From Flammeovirgaceae bacterium UBA4465 (GTDB taxonomy: Bacteria; Bacteroidota; Bacteroidia; Cytophagales; Cyclobacteriaceae): DNA of 32,378 nt. The stretch covers positions 1 through 32,378 of the forward strand of contig CAJJCN010000048.1 in assembly GCA_905182655.1 (NCBI GenBank). Direction: 5' to 3'. Under the pieces are notes generated by a model. The model did not search any database. It saw only the letters and a program-made list of their open reading frames with translations, and had not been told where the DNA came from. Of the stretch, positions 12,464-22,841 are shown piece by piece; the first letter of the stretch is position 1, and each line of letters begins with the position of its first letter. Both the position numbers and the translations under genes were made by a program.

Positions 12464-13285
12464 ATGGCAATTAGAAAACTCAAACCAACCACTCCAGGAC
12501 AAAGATTTAGGATTGCACCTGTTTTCGATAAGATAACGGCTGATAAACCTGAAAAGTCTTTAATCTCATCTGTAAAAAGATCTGGAGGAAGAAATAATAC
12601 TGGAAAGATGACCGTTCGGAATGTAGGAGGGGGTCATAAAAAGAGATTAAGAGATGTTGATTTTAAAAGAGATAAGTTTGACATTCCAGCTACGGTCAAA
12701 TCGATCGAATACGATCCGAACAGGACGGCGCGCATAGCGTTATTATTCTATGCAGATGGAGAAAAGAGATATATTATTGCTCCAAATGGTCTTGAAGTTG
12801 ATACCGTATTGTTGAGTGGGCCTGGCGTGGCTCCAGAAGTTGGAAATGCCTTACCCTTATCAGAAGTACCTCTAGGTACCATTATACATAATATAGAGTT
12901 AAAGCCTGGAAAAGGTGGAGCAATGGCTAGAAGTGCAGGTTCTTACGCTCAGCTAGTAGCGAAGGAAGGCAAGTATGTAACTCTGAAATTGCCTTCAGGA
13001 GAAATGAGACTTGTATTAGCAACCTGCTATGCTACTATTGGAACGGTGTCTAATAGTGATCACATGAATGTGCGATTAGGTAAGGCTGGAAGAAACAGAT
13101 GGTTGGGAAGAAGACCAAGAGTGAGAGGTGTAGCGATGAATCCTGTAGATCACCCCATGGGTGGAGGAGAAGGAAAGTCTTCAGGCGGGCATCCTCGTTC
13201 AAGAAATGGTATTTATGCTAAAGGGCAAAAGACCAGAAAGCCAAATAAATATTCAGACAAAATGATCGTAACTAAGAGAAAATAA
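12464..13285 (+). CDS. rplB: 50S ribosomal protein L2
   Basis: 273 aa; [53 protein letters not shown]. Confidence 0.99.
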   Translation: MAIRKLKPTTPGQRFRIAPVFDKITADKPEKSLISSVKRSGGRNNTGKMTVRNVGGGHKKRLRDVDFKRDKFDIPATVKSIEYDPNRTARIALLFYADGEKRYIIAPNGLEVDTVLLSGPGVAPEVGNALPLSEVPLGTIIHNIELKPGKGGAMARSAGSYAQLVAKEGKYVTLKLPSGEMRLVLATCYATIGTVSNSDHMNVRLGKAGRNRWLGRRPRVRGVAMNPVDHPMGGGEGKSSGGHPRSRNGIYAKGQKTRKPNKYSDKMIVTKRK

Positions 13286-13560
13286 TGGCTAGATCACTAA
13301 AAAAAGGACCCTATATAGACTTTCGCCTTGAAAAAAAGGTGGATACGCTTAATAATAGCGGTAAGAAAAATGTTATCAAAACATGGTCAAGAAGATCAAT
13401 GATTTCACCAGATTTTGTAGGGCACACCTTTGCTGTCCACAATGGTAACAAGTTCATTCCTATTATGGTCACCGAAAATATGGTAGGGCACAAGTTAGGT
13501 GAGTTCTCTCCCACTCGAAACTTCAGGGGTCACATCGCTAAAAAGGATAAGAAAAGATAA
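13285..13560 (+). CDS. rpsS: 30S ribosomal protein S19
   Basis: [41 protein letters not shown]. Confidence 0.99.
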   Translation: MARSLKKGPYIDFRLEKKVDTLNNSGKKNVIKTWSRRSMISPDFVGHTFAVHNGNKFIPIMVTENMVGHKLGEFSPTRNFRGHIAKKDKKR

Positions 13561-14039
13561 TGGAGGCGAAAGAAAACAAAAAAATCAAAAAGTCTGTAAG
13601 AATCAGACTCGAAAAAGAAACTCAGAAGGAAGCTAAAAAAGCAGTCTCTGGTCAGCAAGGTGCAGTGGCGGCCTCCTTACGGAATTTCCCATCTGCCCCA
13701 CGTAAAATGAGGTTAGTAGCGGACATGATCAGGGGCCAACGCGTAAGTGTAGCTTTAAATCTATTGAAATTTGACGCCAAGTTTGCTTCGAGTATTTTGG
13801 AAAAAGTATTGTTATCCGCTATTGCCAATTGGCAGTTAAAGAATGAGGAGGTCAATATTGAAGAGGCTGATCTTTATGTGAAAGAAATATATGTAGACAG
13901 TGCTCGGATGCTTAAAAGATTACGTACAGCACCTCAAGGTAGGGCGCACAGGATAAGAAAGCGTTCTCATCATCTCGCTGTTACAGTAGATGACCGTAAT
14001 GCAAAAGTTGAAAATGATAATGAAATGAAAAAAGATTAA
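13560..14039 (+). CDS. rplV: 50S ribosomal protein L22 with charged N- and C-terminal extensions
   Basis: SAPRKMRLVADMIRGQRVSVALNLL... LKRLRTAPQGRAHRIRKRSHHLAVTV core within a 159-aa ORF. Confidence 0.97.
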   Translation: MEAKENKKIKKSVRIRLEKETQKEAKKAVSGQQGAVAASLRNFPSAPRKMRLVADMIRGQRVSVALNLLKFDAKFASSILEKVLLSAIANWQLKNEEVNIEEADLYVKEIYVDSARMLKRLRTAPQGRAHRIRKRSHHLAVTVDDRNAKVENDNEMKKD

Positions 14040-14042
14040 TCG

Positions 14043-14768
14043 ATGGGACAAAAGGTAAACCCAATAAGTTTAAGACTTGGTATCATTAAAGGATGGGATT
14101 CAAATTGGTATGGCGGAAAATCTTTCGCGGATAATATTGTTGAAGACCATAAGATTCGAAAGTATCTTCTAGCGAGAATTACAAAAGGAGGGATCTCCAA
14201 AGTAGTCATTGAGAGGACTTTAAAAAGAATAACGCTCACGATTCATACCGCTCGTCCGGGTGTTGTAATTGGTAAAGGCGGCTCAGAGGTTGATAAGCTG
14301 AAAGAAGAGCTAAAAAAGATTACCGGTAAGGAACTTCAGATTAATATCTTTGAAATTAAAAGACCTGAGTTGGATGCTGTACTGGTTGGAGAGTCCATTG
14401 CTCAGCAATTGAAGGCGAGAATTTCTTACAGAAGAGCAATGAAGCAGGCTATAGCTTCAGCCATGCGTGTAGGTGCTTTGGGAATTAAGATAAAATGTGC
14501 GGGTCGATTAGGTGGTGCTGAGATGGCACGTACTGAACAGTATAAAGAAGGAGCTATTCCGTTGCACACATTAAGGGCAGATATTGATTATGCGGTTTCT
14601 GAGGCTCAAACAGTGTATGGTAAAATCGGTATCAAAGTATGGATTTTTAAAGGGTTAGTTTTTGGTAAAAGAGACCTTTCACCAAATATTGGTGTTGCAA
14701 ATAATGCCGGTGGAGGTAATACCGGTGGAAGACCGAGGCCAGATGGGCCAAGGAGGAAAAGAAGATAA
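14043..14768 (+). CDS. rpsC: 30S ribosomal protein S3
   Basis: [47 protein letters not shown] (KH domain). Confidence 0.99.
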   Translation: MGQKVNPISLRLGIIKGWDSNWYGGKSFADNIVEDHKIRKYLLARITKGGISKVVIERTLKRITLTIHTARPGVVIGKGGSEVDKLKEELKKITGKELQINIFEIKRPELDAVLVGESIAQQLKARISYRRAMKQAIASAMRVGALGIKIKCAGRLGGAEMARTEQYKEGAIPLHTLRADIDYAVSEAQTVYGKIGIKVWIFKGLVFGKRDLSPNIGVANNAGGGNTGGRPRPDGPRRKRR

Positions 14769-14786
14769 TTTTAAAGATATTTAAAG

Positions 14787-15206
14787 ATGTTACAGCCTAA
14801 GCGAACAAAGTTTAGAAAAAGACAGAAAGGAAGAGTTAAAGGATTGGCACAACGAGGACATTTGTTATCGTTTGGGACCTTCGGAATTAAGTCTTTAGAG
14901 CCAGGATGGTTGACCAGTCGTCAGATTGAAGCGGCTCGTATTGCCATGACGCGTGCCATGAAGCGAGAAGGGCAAGTGTGGATTAGAATTTTTCCAGATA
15001 AGCCAGTGACCAAAAAGCCGGCTGAAGTAAGGATGGGAAAAGGTAAGGGTGCCCCAGAGTATTGGGTGGCATGTGTGAAGCCTGGGACCATTTTGTTTGA
15101 GGCTGCTGGAGTAAGCGTTGATTTAGCAAAAGAGGCATTAAGTTTGGCAGCTCAAAAGTTGCCAATTAGTTCAAGATTTGTAGTAAAGAGGGATTATCGA
15201 GCATGA
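14787..15206 (+). CDS. rplP: 50S ribosomal protein L16
   Basis: [47 protein letters not shown]. Confidence 0.99.
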   Translation: MLQPKRTKFRKRQKGRVKGLAQRGHLLSFGTFGIKSLEPGWLTSRQIEAARIAMTRAMKREGQVWIRIFPDKPVTKKPAEVRMGKGKGAPEYWVACVKPGTILFEAAGVSVDLAKEALSLAAQKLPISSRFVVKRDYRA

Positions 15207-15397
15207 AAAATTCTGAGTTAAGAGGTCTAAATATAGATGAGTTGGCAAATAAACTTGCCATTGAAAAAGAGGCTTACAGTAAATTAACATTTTCTCACGC
15301 CATCACGCCCATTGAAAATCCTATGAAGATTAGAGCAGCGCGTAAATTAATTGCAAGGTTAGAAACTGAGGTGCGGGCAAAGCAGCTTGTTAAATAA
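15203..15397 (+). CDS. rpmC: 50S ribosomal protein L29
   Basis: 64 aa, position between rplP and rps[24 protein letters not shown]. 4-bp overlap with rplP. Confidence 0.95.
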   Translation: MKNSELRGLNIDELANKLAIEKEAYSKLTFSHAITPIENPMKIRAARKLIARLETEVRAKQLVK

Positions 15398-15404
15398 AGG
15401 GTTT

Positions 15405-15659
15405 ATGGAAAGAAATCTTAGAAAGGAAAGAGTAGGCCTAGTGATAGGTGACAAGATGCAGAAGAGCATCACGGTAGCTGTTGTTAGAAAGGTAAAACAT
15501 CCTATGTATGGGAAGTTTGTGCAAAAGACGACTAAACTTACGGCCCATGACGAGCAAAATGATTGTCATGTTGGGGATACGGTCAAAATTATGGAGACCC
15601 GTCCGCTCAGCAAGAGTAAGCGATGGCGTTTAGTAGAAATAGTAAAAAGAGCAAAATAA
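15405..15659 (+). CDS. rpsQ: 30S ribosomal protein S17
   Basis: [42 protein letters not shown] at 15405 preferred over the track's TTG start at 15387. Confidence 0.96.
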   Translation: MERNLRKERVGLVIGDKMQKSITVAVVRKVKHPMYGKFVQKTTKLTAHDEQNDCHVGDTVKIMETRPLSKSKRWRLVEIVKRAK

Positions 15660-15660
15660 T

Positions 15661-16029
15661 ATGGTACAACAAGAATCAAGGCTTAAAGTAGCAGATAACA
15701 GCGGGGCCAAAGAGGTGCTATGTATTCGTGTTCTGGGAGGTACTAAAAAGAGATATGCCTACATCGGCGATATGATAGTAGTTTCGATTAAATCAGCGAT
15801 TTCTTCGAGCTCTGTAAAGAAAGGAACGGTTTCGAAAGCGGTTGTAGTTCGAACCAAGAAAGAGATTCGAAGAAAAGATGGTTCCTACGTGCGATTTGAA
15901 GATAATGCAGCGGTCTTGCTAAACGAAAACAATGAACCCAAGGGCACAAGAATATTTGGCCCAGTAGCACGAGAACTGCGCGAAAAGCAATTCATGAAAA
16001 TCGTTTCATTGGCACCAGAAGTATTATAA
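15661..16029 (+). CDS. rplN: 50S ribosomal protein L14
   Basis: [55 protein letters not shown]. Confidence 0.99.
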   Translation: MVQQESRLKVADNSGAKEVLCIRVLGGTKKRYAYIGDMIVVSIKSAISSSSVKKGTVSKAVVVRTKKEIRRKDGSYVRFEDNAAVLLNENNEPKGTRIFGPVARELREKQFMKIVSLAPEVL

Positions 16030-16031
16030 TC

Positions 16032-16358
16032 ATGGCTGATATAAAAAAAATACATATAAAAAAGGGTGATACCGTTAAGATCCTTACAGGAAATGACAAC
16101 GGTAAAACAGGTAAAGTACTTGAAGTAATAACCAGTAAGTACAGAGCTATTGTTGAGGGAGTGAATATGGTCACTAAACATGTTAAGCCTTCAGCTGACA
16201 AACCCGAAGGTGGACTGATCAATACTGAAGCAGCGATGCACATCAGTAATTTGATGCTGGTTGATCCGGCATCGGGTGAGGCGACCAGAATTGGAAGAAA
16301 ATTGAATGCTGAAGGTAAAAATCAGCGTTATTCAAAAAAATCAGGAGAATTTATTTAA
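16032..16358 (+). CDS. rplX: 50S ribosomal protein L24
   Basis: [46 protein letters not shown] (KOW motif). Confidence 0.98.
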   Translation: MADIKKIHIKKGDTVKILTGNDNGKTGKVLEVITSKYRAIVEGVNMVTKHVKPSADKPEGGLINTEAAMHISNLMLVDPASGEATRIGRKLNAEGKNQRYSKKSGEFI

Positions 16359-16359
16359 G

Positions 16360-16914
16360 ATGGCAATCCCAAGACTAAAAGATAAATACATATCAGAAAT
16401 CATTCCTTTATTAAAGGAGAAATTTCAATATAAGTCGGTAATGCAAGTACCGAAGGTGGTAAAAATTGCCATAAATAGAGGTATTGGCGATGCTGTTTCC
16501 GATAAAAAATTAGTAGATGTCGGTGTGTCCGAGTTAACTACGGTTACGGGGCAACTAGCGGTTGCTACTATTGCTAAAAAGTCAGTGTCCAATTTCAAGT
16601 TGAGAGAGGGAATGCCTATTGGTGCAAAGGTCACACTTCGAGGGGATCGTATGTATGAATTCCTTGATAGATTATTAACCGTTGCACTTCCTCGAGTGAG
16701 GGATTTCAAAGGGGTGAAAGCAAGAGGCTTTGATGGGCGAGGTAATTATTCGTTAGGTGTTCAGGAACAAATCATCTTTCCGGAGATCAGCATTGACAAA
16801 ATTAACAAGATAGCAGGAATGGATATTACATTCGTGACAACGGCTAAAACCGACGAAGAAAGTTTAGCATTGCTTAAAGCATTTGGTATGCCCTTTTCTA
16901 AGGGCAAAAATTAA
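16360..16914 (+). CDS. rplE: 50S ribosomal protein L5
   Basis: [48 protein letters not shown] at 16360 follows the rplX stop; the track start at 16306 lies inside rplX. Confidence 0.97.
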   Translation: MAIPRLKDKYISEIIPLLKEKFQYKSVMQVPKVVKIAINRGIGDAVSDKKLVDVGVSELTTVTGQLAVATIAKKSVSNFKLREGMPIGAKVTLRGDRMYEFLDRLLTVALPRVRDFKGVKARGFDGRGNYSLGVQEQIIFPEISIDKINKIAGMDITFVTTAKTDEESLALLKAFGMPFSKGKN

Positions 16915-16921
16915 TTAGATA

Positions 16922-17191
16922 ATGGCAAAAGAATCATTAAAAGCAAGAGAAAGAAAAAGAGAGCGTTTGGTCGCTAAATTTGCTGAAAAGAGGAAAGCAT
17001 TGAAAGCAGCTGGTGATTATGTAGGTTTAGATAAGCTACCTAAGAATTCTTCAGCGGTTAGATTACACAATAGGTGTAAGTTGACAGGTAGACCTAAGGG
17101 ATACATGAGAAAATTCGGTTTATCAAGGGTAACTTTCAGAGAAATGGCATCAGACGGAAAAATACCAGGCATAACCAAAGCGAGTTGGTAA
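16922..17191 (+). CDS. rpsN: 30S ribosomal protein S14 (no zinc-binding Cys pairs)
   Basis: 89 aa; [43 protein letters not shown]. Confidence 0.98.
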   Translation: MAKESLKARERKRERLVAKFAEKRKALKAAGDYVGLDKLPKNSSAVRLHNRCKLTGRPKGYMRKFGLSRVTFREMASDGKIPGITKASW

Positions 17192-17230
17192 TTTTAAGTG
17201 CAAAATATTTTCTAAATAGAAAACAATAAT

Positions 17231-17238
17231 TAACTTTG
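17231..17238 (+). promoter_or_regulatory. Candidate -7 element of a promoter for rpsH and downstream genes
   Basis: TAACTTTG in the 82-nt gap between rpsN and rpsH; the matching -33 TTG is absent at the right distance (only TTTT). Confidence 0.5.
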
Positions 17239-17273
17239 CGTCCCTTTTCAAGGAGACAAAATCAAAAATATTT

Positions 17274-17672
17274 ATGGTAACAGACCCCATAGCAGATTAT
17301 TTAACTAGAATTCGAAATGCCATTGGCGCGAATCATAGAATTGTAGAGATTCCTACCTCTCGCATGAAAAAAGAAATAACCAAACTTCTACATGATCAAG
17401 GATATATTGCTAATTTCAAATTTGATAAAGAAGGCCCAGGGTCTGTAATCAAAATTGCACTTAAATACAATCCTGAGACCAAGCGTTCGGCGATAACAAA
17501 TCTTGAGCGAGTAAGTAAGCCAGGATTAAGGAAATACAAGGGTGCGGGTGAGCTGCCTCGTGTCCTGAATGGTTTGGGAATAGCTGTGATTAGCACATCA
17601 AAAGGTATAATTACTGATAAGAAGGCCAGAACGGAAAATATAGGTGGTGAAATACTTTGTTACGTTTATTAA
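17274..17672 (+). CDS. rpsH: 30S ribosomal protein S8
   Basis: TDPIADYLTRIRNAIGANHRIVEIPTSRMKKEI, RVLNGLGIAVISTSKGIITDKKAR. Confidence 0.98.
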   Translation: MVTDPIADYLTRIRNAIGANHRIVEIPTSRMKKEITKLLHDQGYIANFKFDKEGPGSVIKIALKYNPETKRSAITNLERVSKPGLRKYKGAGELPRVLNGLGIAVISTSKGIITDKKARTENIGGEILCYVY

Positions 17673-17681
17673 TATTTTAAT

Positions 17682-18233
17682 ATGTCGAGAATAGGAAAAG
17701 CCCCAATAATGATACCTTCAGGAGTTGAGATAACTGTCGAGGGTGGTGAGATTAAGGTAAATGGACCAAAGGGTCAATTGTCACAAGACATAGGCAGTGA
17801 GATTACGGCCTTAGTTGAGGAAGGTATCTTGACGGTACAAAGACCCACAGAGCAGAAAAGACATAAAGCATTACATGGTTTGTATAGGTCTTTGATCAGT
17901 AATATGGTAACGGGAGTCACCGAGGGCTACAGCTGTAAACTTGAATTGGTTGGAGTTGGTTACAAAGCAGCTGTTCAAGGGAATGTTTTAGAATTGAATT
18001 TGGGTTACTCTCATAATATTTTTCTCGCTATCCCAGCAGAAGTCAAGATACTAGCCGAAACGGCTAAAGGGAAAAATCCTATTATTAGTCTCGATAGTAA
18101 TGACAAACAATTACTCGGACAGGTTGCTGCCAAAATTAGGTCGCTTAGAAAAATTGAACCTTATAAAGGCAAGGGTATACGATTTGTTGGTGAAGAGATT
18201 AGGAGAAAAGCTGGTAAGACAGCTGCTAAATAA
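17682..18233 (+). CDS. rplF: 50S ribosomal protein L6
   Basis: MSRIGKAPIMIPSGVEITVEGGEIKVNGPKGQL, RKIEPYKGKGIRFVGEEIRRKAGKTA. Confidence 0.99.
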   Translation: MSRIGKAPIMIPSGVEITVEGGEIKVNGPKGQLSQDIGSEITALVEEGILTVQRPTEQKRHKALHGLYRSLISNMVTGVTEGYSCKLELVGVGYKAAVQGNVLELNLGYSHNIFLAIPAEVKILAETAKGKNPIISLDSNDKQLLGQVAAKIRSLRKIEPYKGKGIRFVGEEIRRKAGKTAAK

Positions 18234-18241
18234 GTAGATAA

Positions 18242-18589
18242 ATGGCTATATCAAAGGTTAAAAGAAGAATTAGAATTAGGAAGGGTATTCGAAGTAAAAT
18301 TTCGGGTACCAGTGGTGCACCACGGTTGTCAGTGTACAGAAGTAACCGAGCGATCTACGCACAATTAATTAACGATGAGAAGGGTGAAACTCTAGTAGCT
18401 GCTTCATCGAAAGAAATTGGAGGTTCAAATGTAACGGTAGCGATTTCAAAAGAAGTAGGTTTGAAATTAGCTGAAAAGGCAAAATCTAGTGGAATTGAAT
18501 CTGTCGTATTTGATCGTGGAGGTTATTCTTTTCATGGTCAAGTGAAAGCGATGGCTGATGGAGCGCGTGAGGGAGGTTTAAAATTTTAA
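18242..18589 (+). CDS. rplR: 50S ribosomal protein L18
   Basis: [74 protein letters not shown]. Confidence 0.98.
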   Translation: MAISKVKRRIRIRKGIRSKISGTSGAPRLSVYRSNRAIYAQLINDEKGETLVAASSKEIGGSNVTVAISKEVGLKLAEKAKSSGIESVVFDRGGYSFHGQVKAMADGAREGGLKF

Positions 18590-18595
18590 AAAAAT

Positions 18596-19114
18596 ATGTC
18601 ACAATCAAATATTAAAATAGTCCGGGCGAGCGACATTGATCTTAAAGAGAAGGTTGTTGCTATAAAACGAGTGGCTAAAGTGGTCAAAGGAGGTCGTAGA
18701 TTCAGCTTTTCAGCTATTGTTGTCGTAGGTGATGGAAACGGAGTCGTTGGATATGGATTAGGAAAGGCCAACGAGGTTACCGATGCCATAACTAAAGGGA
18801 TTGATGATGCTAAGAAAAATTTAGTGCGTGTGCCTGTCTTTAAAGGTACGGTACCTCATGAAGCCATTGGAAAATTTGGTGGAGGGTTTGTGTTATTAAA
18901 GCCGGCATCAGCAGGTACGGGTGTAATTGCTGGTGGAGCGATGCGTGCAGTGCTTGAGAGTGCGGGGGTTCATGATGTTTTAGCCAAGTCTAAAGGATCT
19001 TCAAATCCCCACAATGTAGTGAAAGCCACTTTCGATGCCCTTGCTCAAATGAGAGATCCATTGACTATCGCAAGGCAGCGTGGTGTAACATTAGATAAAG
19101 TTTTTAACGGTTAG
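18596..19114 (+). CDS. rpsE: 30S ribosomal protein S5
   Basis: [46 protein letters not shown]. Confidence 0.99.
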   Translation: MSQSNIKIVRASDIDLKEKVVAIKRVAKVVKGGRRFSFSAIVVVGDGNGVVGYGLGKANEVTDAITKGIDDAKKNLVRVPVFKGTVPHEAIGKFGGGFVLLKPASAGTGVIAGGAMRAVLESAGVHDVLAKSKGSSNPHNVVKATFDALAQMRDPLTIARQRGVTLDKVFNG

Positions 19115-19117
19115 ATC

Positions 19118-19297
19118 ATGAATAAAGTATTAGTCACCCAAATTCGAAGTACTATAAAACGGCCAAAGAGGCAAGTGCTGACCATTCAAGCGCTCGGCCT
19201 TGGTAAACTCAACAGGACAGTTGAAAAGGAGTTAACTCCACAAATTGCTGGAATGATCAATAAAGTGAGACACCTAGTAGACGTAAAAGAAGCTTAA
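19118..19297 (+). CDS. rpmD: 50S ribosomal protein L30
   Basis: 59-aa ORF below the track's length cut: [59 protein letters not shown]; sits between rpsE and rplO. Confidence 0.96.
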   Translation: MNKVLVTQIRSTIKRPKRQVLTIQALGLGKLNRTVEKELTPQIAGMINKVRHLVDVKEA

Positions 19298-19298
19298 G

Positions 19299-19748
19299 AT
19301 GAAATTAGAATCATTAAAACCTGCAGCAGGATCTATCAAGAAGAGAAAAATTATTGGTAGGGGTCAAGGATCCGGTAGGGGAGGTACTTCTACCAAAGGG
19401 CATAATGGAGCTCAGTCTCGTGCAGGATATTCGCGCAAGATTGGATTCGAAGGGGGTCAAATGCCTTTACAAAGAAGAATTCCTAAGTTTGGTTTTAAGA
19501 ACAACAATAAAATTGTTTCTAAGGCGATTAACTTGGATACACTTGAGGCTTTAGCGACGGACAAAAAAGTCAAAGAAATTACTGTAGAGGTGCTGATTAA
19601 AAATGGCCTAATTGGTAAAAGAGATGTAGTTAAAATATTAAGTAGAGGAGAAGTAAAGACGAAGCTTTCGGTCACAGTTCACAAGTTTTCAAAGGCTGCA
19701 GTAGAGGCGATTGAAGCAGCAGGTGGAACCGCAACAGTTATAGGTTGA
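19299..19748 (+). CDS. rplO: 50S ribosomal protein L15
   Basis: GRGQGSGRGGTSTKGHNGAQSRAGYSRKIGFEGGQMPLQRRIPKFGF. Confidence 0.98.
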   Translation: MKLESLKPAAGSIKKRKIIGRGQGSGRGGTSTKGHNGAQSRAGYSRKIGFEGGQMPLQRRIPKFGFKNNNKIVSKAINLDTLEALATDKKVKEITVEVLIKNGLIGKRDVVKILSRGEVKTKLSVTVHKFSKAAVEAIEAAGGTATVIG

Positions 19749-21061
19749 TGAAAAAATTCTTCAGTACCATATCAAATATATTTTCAATCGAAGAACTTCG
19801 AACTAGAATACTTAACACCCTCGGTTTTCTTATTATTTTTAGATTAGGTTCTTTTATTACCTTACCAGGTATAGATCCATCTAAGTTAGTGGACAATGCA
19901 GGAGGTATATTTGGTCTACTGGACACTTTTTTAGGAGGTGCTTTTAGTAATGCTTCCATTTTTGGTCTGGGTATCATGCCTTATATTTCGGCCTCGATTG
20001 TGTTGCAACTTCTCACTGTGGCCGTTCCTTATTTTCAGAAATTACAAAAGGAAGGGGACAGTGGTCGAAAGAAAATTAGTCAAATAACCAGAGTTTTGAC
20101 CTTATTCATTTGCATGGCTCAATCTGCAGCTTATTTAACTACTATATCTGCTGATGCCATTGTTTTAAATGGTTTTTTCTTCCGAATATCTTCTATGATT
20201 ATGTTAACGGCAGGTACCGTATTTTGTATGTGGTTAGGAGAAAAAATTACAGATAAAGGTATAGGTAATGGTATTTCCATGCTTATTATGATCGGTATTA
20301 TTTCAAGATTTCCTGCAAGTATTGTAGCGGAAGCCATGTCGCGTGGAATGAGTCAAATGTTATTCTTTTTTATCGAGATGGTGGCCTTATTCTTCGTAGT
20401 GATGGCAACCGTAGCTTTAGTTCAGGCCATTAGAAGAATACCGGTGCAATATGCCAAGCAAGTTGTGGGTAATAAAGTGTATGGAGGGCAGCGTCAATAT
20501 ATACCCTTGAAGGTGAATAGTTCGGGCGTAATGCCGATCATTTTCGCACAGTCCTTAATGTTTTTACCTGCCATGATTGGTGGGATCTGGGCCGAAAACA
20601 GTGACACAGCCCAATGGGTAGTCGCGACATTCTCGAGGGTTGAGTCCTGGCAATATAGCTTGTTGTTTGCCATTTTGATCATTGTGTTTACTTTTTTCTA
20701 CACGGCTATTACCATCAATCCGACGCAAATATCAGACGATATGAAAAGAAATGGAGGATTCATACCTGGAATCAAGCCGGGTAAGCAGACCTCAGAATTT
20801 ATTGATGGCGTTTTGTCGCGGATCACGCTACCGGGTTCTGTGTTCTTGGCTATTATTGCCATTTTGCCTGCTTTTGCCATCTTGGGTGGGGTGAGTAGAG
20901 GCTTTGCCCAGTTTTACGGAGGTACATCATTACTCATTATGGTGGGTGTTATTCTAGATACCTTACAGCAAATTGAAAGCTATTTATTGATGAGACATTA
21001 TGAAGGAATGATGAAGTCAGGTCGAGTGAGAGGCAGATCTCAAAATACAGGAGCAGCATAA
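19748..21061 (+). CDS. secY: Protein translocase subunit SecY
   Basis: [42 protein letters not shown], multi-TM, 437 aa from ATG 19748 (track start 19745 is TTG); TGATG overlap with the rplO stop. Confidence 0.98.
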   Translation: MKKFFSTISNIFSIEELRTRILNTLGFLIIFRLGSFITLPGIDPSKLVDNAGGIFGLLDTFLGGAFSNASIFGLGIMPYISASIVLQLLTVAVPYFQKLQKEGDSGRKKISQITRVLTLFICMAQSAAYLTTISADAIVLNGFFFRISSMIMLTAGTVFCMWLGEKITDKGIGNGISMLIMIGIISRFPASIVAEAMSRGMSQMLFFFIEMVALFFVVMATVALVQAIRRIPVQYAKQVVGNKVYGGQRQYIPLKVNSSGVMPIIFAQSLMFLPAMIGGIWAENSDTAQWVVATFSRVESWQYSLLFAILIIVFTFFYTAITINPTQISDDMKRNGGFIPGIKPGKQTSEFIDGVLSRITLPGSVFLAIIAILPAFAILGGVSRGFAQFYGGTSLLIMVGVILDTLQQIESYLLMRHYEGMMKSGRVRGRSQNTGAA

Positions 21062-21279
21062 TGGCAAAGCAAGCATCCATAGAACAAGACGGGACCATAG
21101 TAGAAGCACTCTCTAATGCTATGTTTCGCGTTGAACTTGAGAATGGGCATGAAGTGATTGCCCACATTTCAGGAAAAATGAGAATGTTTTATATTAAAAT
21201 ATTACCAGGAGATCGTGTGAAGATGGAAATGTCTCCATACGATTTATCTAAAGGGAGAATCGTTTATCGATATAAATAG
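21061..21279 (+). CDS. infA: Translation initiation factor IF-1
   Basis: [72 protein letters not shown]. Confidence 0.99.
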   Translation: MAKQASIEQDGTIVEALSNAMFRVELENGHEVIAHISGKMRMFYIKILPGDRVKMEMSPYDLSKGRIVYRYK

Positions 21280-21284
21280 TTAAG

Positions 21285-21401
21285 ATGAAAGTTAGAGCAT
21301 CAGTAAAAAAGCGAAGTGTCGATTGCAAAGTAATCCGAAGAAAAGGAAAGCTTTATGTAATCAATAAAAAGAACCCGAAGTTTAAACAAAGACAAGGTTA
21401 A
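21285..21401 (+). CDS. rpmJ: 50S ribosomal protein L36
   Basis: 38-aa ORF below the track cut: [38 protein letters not shown], between infA and rpsM. Confidence 0.97.
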   Translation: MKVRASVKKRSVDCKVIRRKGKLYVINKKNPKFKQRQG

Positions 21402-21402
21402 T

Positions 21403-21780
21403 ATGGCCAGAATAGCAGGAGTAGATATTCCAGATGTAAAGAGAGGTGAAATAGGACTCACATATATATTTGGTATAGGTATAAATAGAGCGAGAAAGAT
21501 CTTATTAGAGGCCGGCGTCGATGTCAATACAAAGGTTAAAGACTGGACTGATGAGGATCAAGTTAAGATCAGATCTATCATTACAGAGACCATCAAGGTA
21601 GAAGGAGTGCTCAAGTCTGAGGTACAATTAAGTATTAAAAGATTGATGGATATAGGCTGTTATAGAGGTCTTAGACATCGTAAAGGCTTACCTCTGAGAG
21701 GTCAAAGAACCAAAAATAATGCGCGAACCAGGAAAGGGAAGCGTAAAACAGTAGCTAATAAGAAGAAAGCGGTTAAGTAA
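21403..21780 (+). CDS. rpsM: 30S ribosomal protein S13
   Basis: [60 protein letters not shown]. Confidence 0.99.
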   Translation: MARIAGVDIPDVKRGEIGLTYIFGIGINRARKILLEAGVDVNTKVKDWTDEDQVKIRSIITETIKVEGVLKSEVQLSIKRLMDIGCYRGLRHRKGLPLRGQRTKNNARTRKGKRKTVANKKKAVK

Positions 21781-21789
21781 AATAGCGTA

Positions 21790-22182
21790 ATGGCACAAAA
21801 AAGAAAAGATAAGGCGAAGAAAAGGGTAGTTGTTGTAGAAGCCGTGGGTGAAGCTCACATTCAAGCAACCTTTAACAACATTATTATTTCCTTAACTAAT
21901 ACGCAAGGGCAAGTAGTGGCTTGGGCGTCCGCAGGAAAAATGGGTTTTAGAGGTTCAAAAAAGAACACGCCCTATGCAGGCCAGGTAGCGGCAGCTGATT
22001 GTGCTCAGAAAGCCCATGAAATGGGTCTGAGAAAAGTGGAGGTTTTTGTCAAAGGACCAGGGGCTGGTAGAGAATCTGCGATCAGAGCGATTCAAAATAC
22101 CGGAATTGAAGTAACTGCAATTAGAGATGTGACACCACTTCCTCACAATGGATGTAGGCCACCGAAAAGAAGAAGAGTTTAA
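21790..22182 (+). CDS. rpsK: 30S ribosomal protein S11
   Basis: [60 protein letters not shown]. Confidence 0.99.
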   Translation: MAQKRKDKAKKRVVVVEAVGEAHIQATFNNIIISLTNTQGQVVAWASAGKMGFRGSKKNTPYAGQVAAADCAQKAHEMGLRKVEVFVKGPGAGRESAIRAIQNTGIEVTAIRDVTPLPHNGCRPPKRRRV

Positions 22183-22206
22183 TTAAGTCTTAAATACTAA
22201 GTAGAT

Positions 22207-22812
22207 ATGGCTAGATACAGAGGCCCTAAGTCCAAGATAGCAAGAAAATTTGGAGAACCCATTTTTGGTCCAAGTAAGGCATTGCAGAATAAAGCATACC
22301 CTCCGGGTCAACATGGAAAGGGAAGAAGAAAGAAGCTTTCTGAATTTGCAGTACAGCTTGCTGAAAAGCAGAAGGCGAAATACACTTATGGTTTGCTCGA
22401 AAAGCAGTTTGCTAACGTTTTCAACAAGGCATCCCGAAAGAGTGGAATCACAGGAGAGATATTACTTCAATTACTCGAGTCGAGACTAGATAATACTATT
22501 TATAGACTAGGTATCGCATCGACGCGAAGAGCCGCCCGACAATTGGTTTTGCACAAGCATATCATGGTGAACGGTGGCATTGTAAATATTCCATCTTATA
22601 CTTTGAGAAATAATGACATCGTATCAGTCCGAGAACGTTCAAAATCTTTAGAATTGATTTCAAATAGTCTCGCATCGACAGCAACGAAAACATTTTCTTG
22701 GTTGGAATGGAACAGTACAGATTATTCGGGTAAATTTTTAAATCTCCCTGAGAGAGAAGAGATACCTGAAAACATTAAGGAGCAGCTTATTGTTGAGCTG
22801 TACTCAAAATAA
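22207..22812 (+). CDS. rpsD: 30S ribosomal protein S4
   Basis: [59 protein letters not shown]4 domain. Confidence 0.99.
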   Translation: MARYRGPKSKIARKFGEPIFGPSKALQNKAYPPGQHGKGRRKKLSEFAVQLAEKQKAKYTYGLLEKQFANVFNKASRKSGITGEILLQLLESRLDNTIYRLGIASTRRAARQLVLHKHIMVNGGIVNIPSYTLRNNDIVSVRERSKSLELISNSLASTATKTFSWLEWNSTDYSGKFLNLPEREEIPENIKEQLIVELYSK

Positions 22813-22841
22813 TTGATTTACTAAAAGTTAAAAATAACGAT

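Noticed and set aside
13130-13200. L2 motif [12 protein letters not shown] has Met where E. coli has the second His of DHPHGGG
   Set aside because: The first, functionally important His is kept, and Met here is what I recall in Bacteroidota L2.
14695-14768. Gly/Arg/Pro-rich S3 tail ([22 protein letters not shown])
   Set aside because: Short low-complexity tails of this type are common on S3; not notable.
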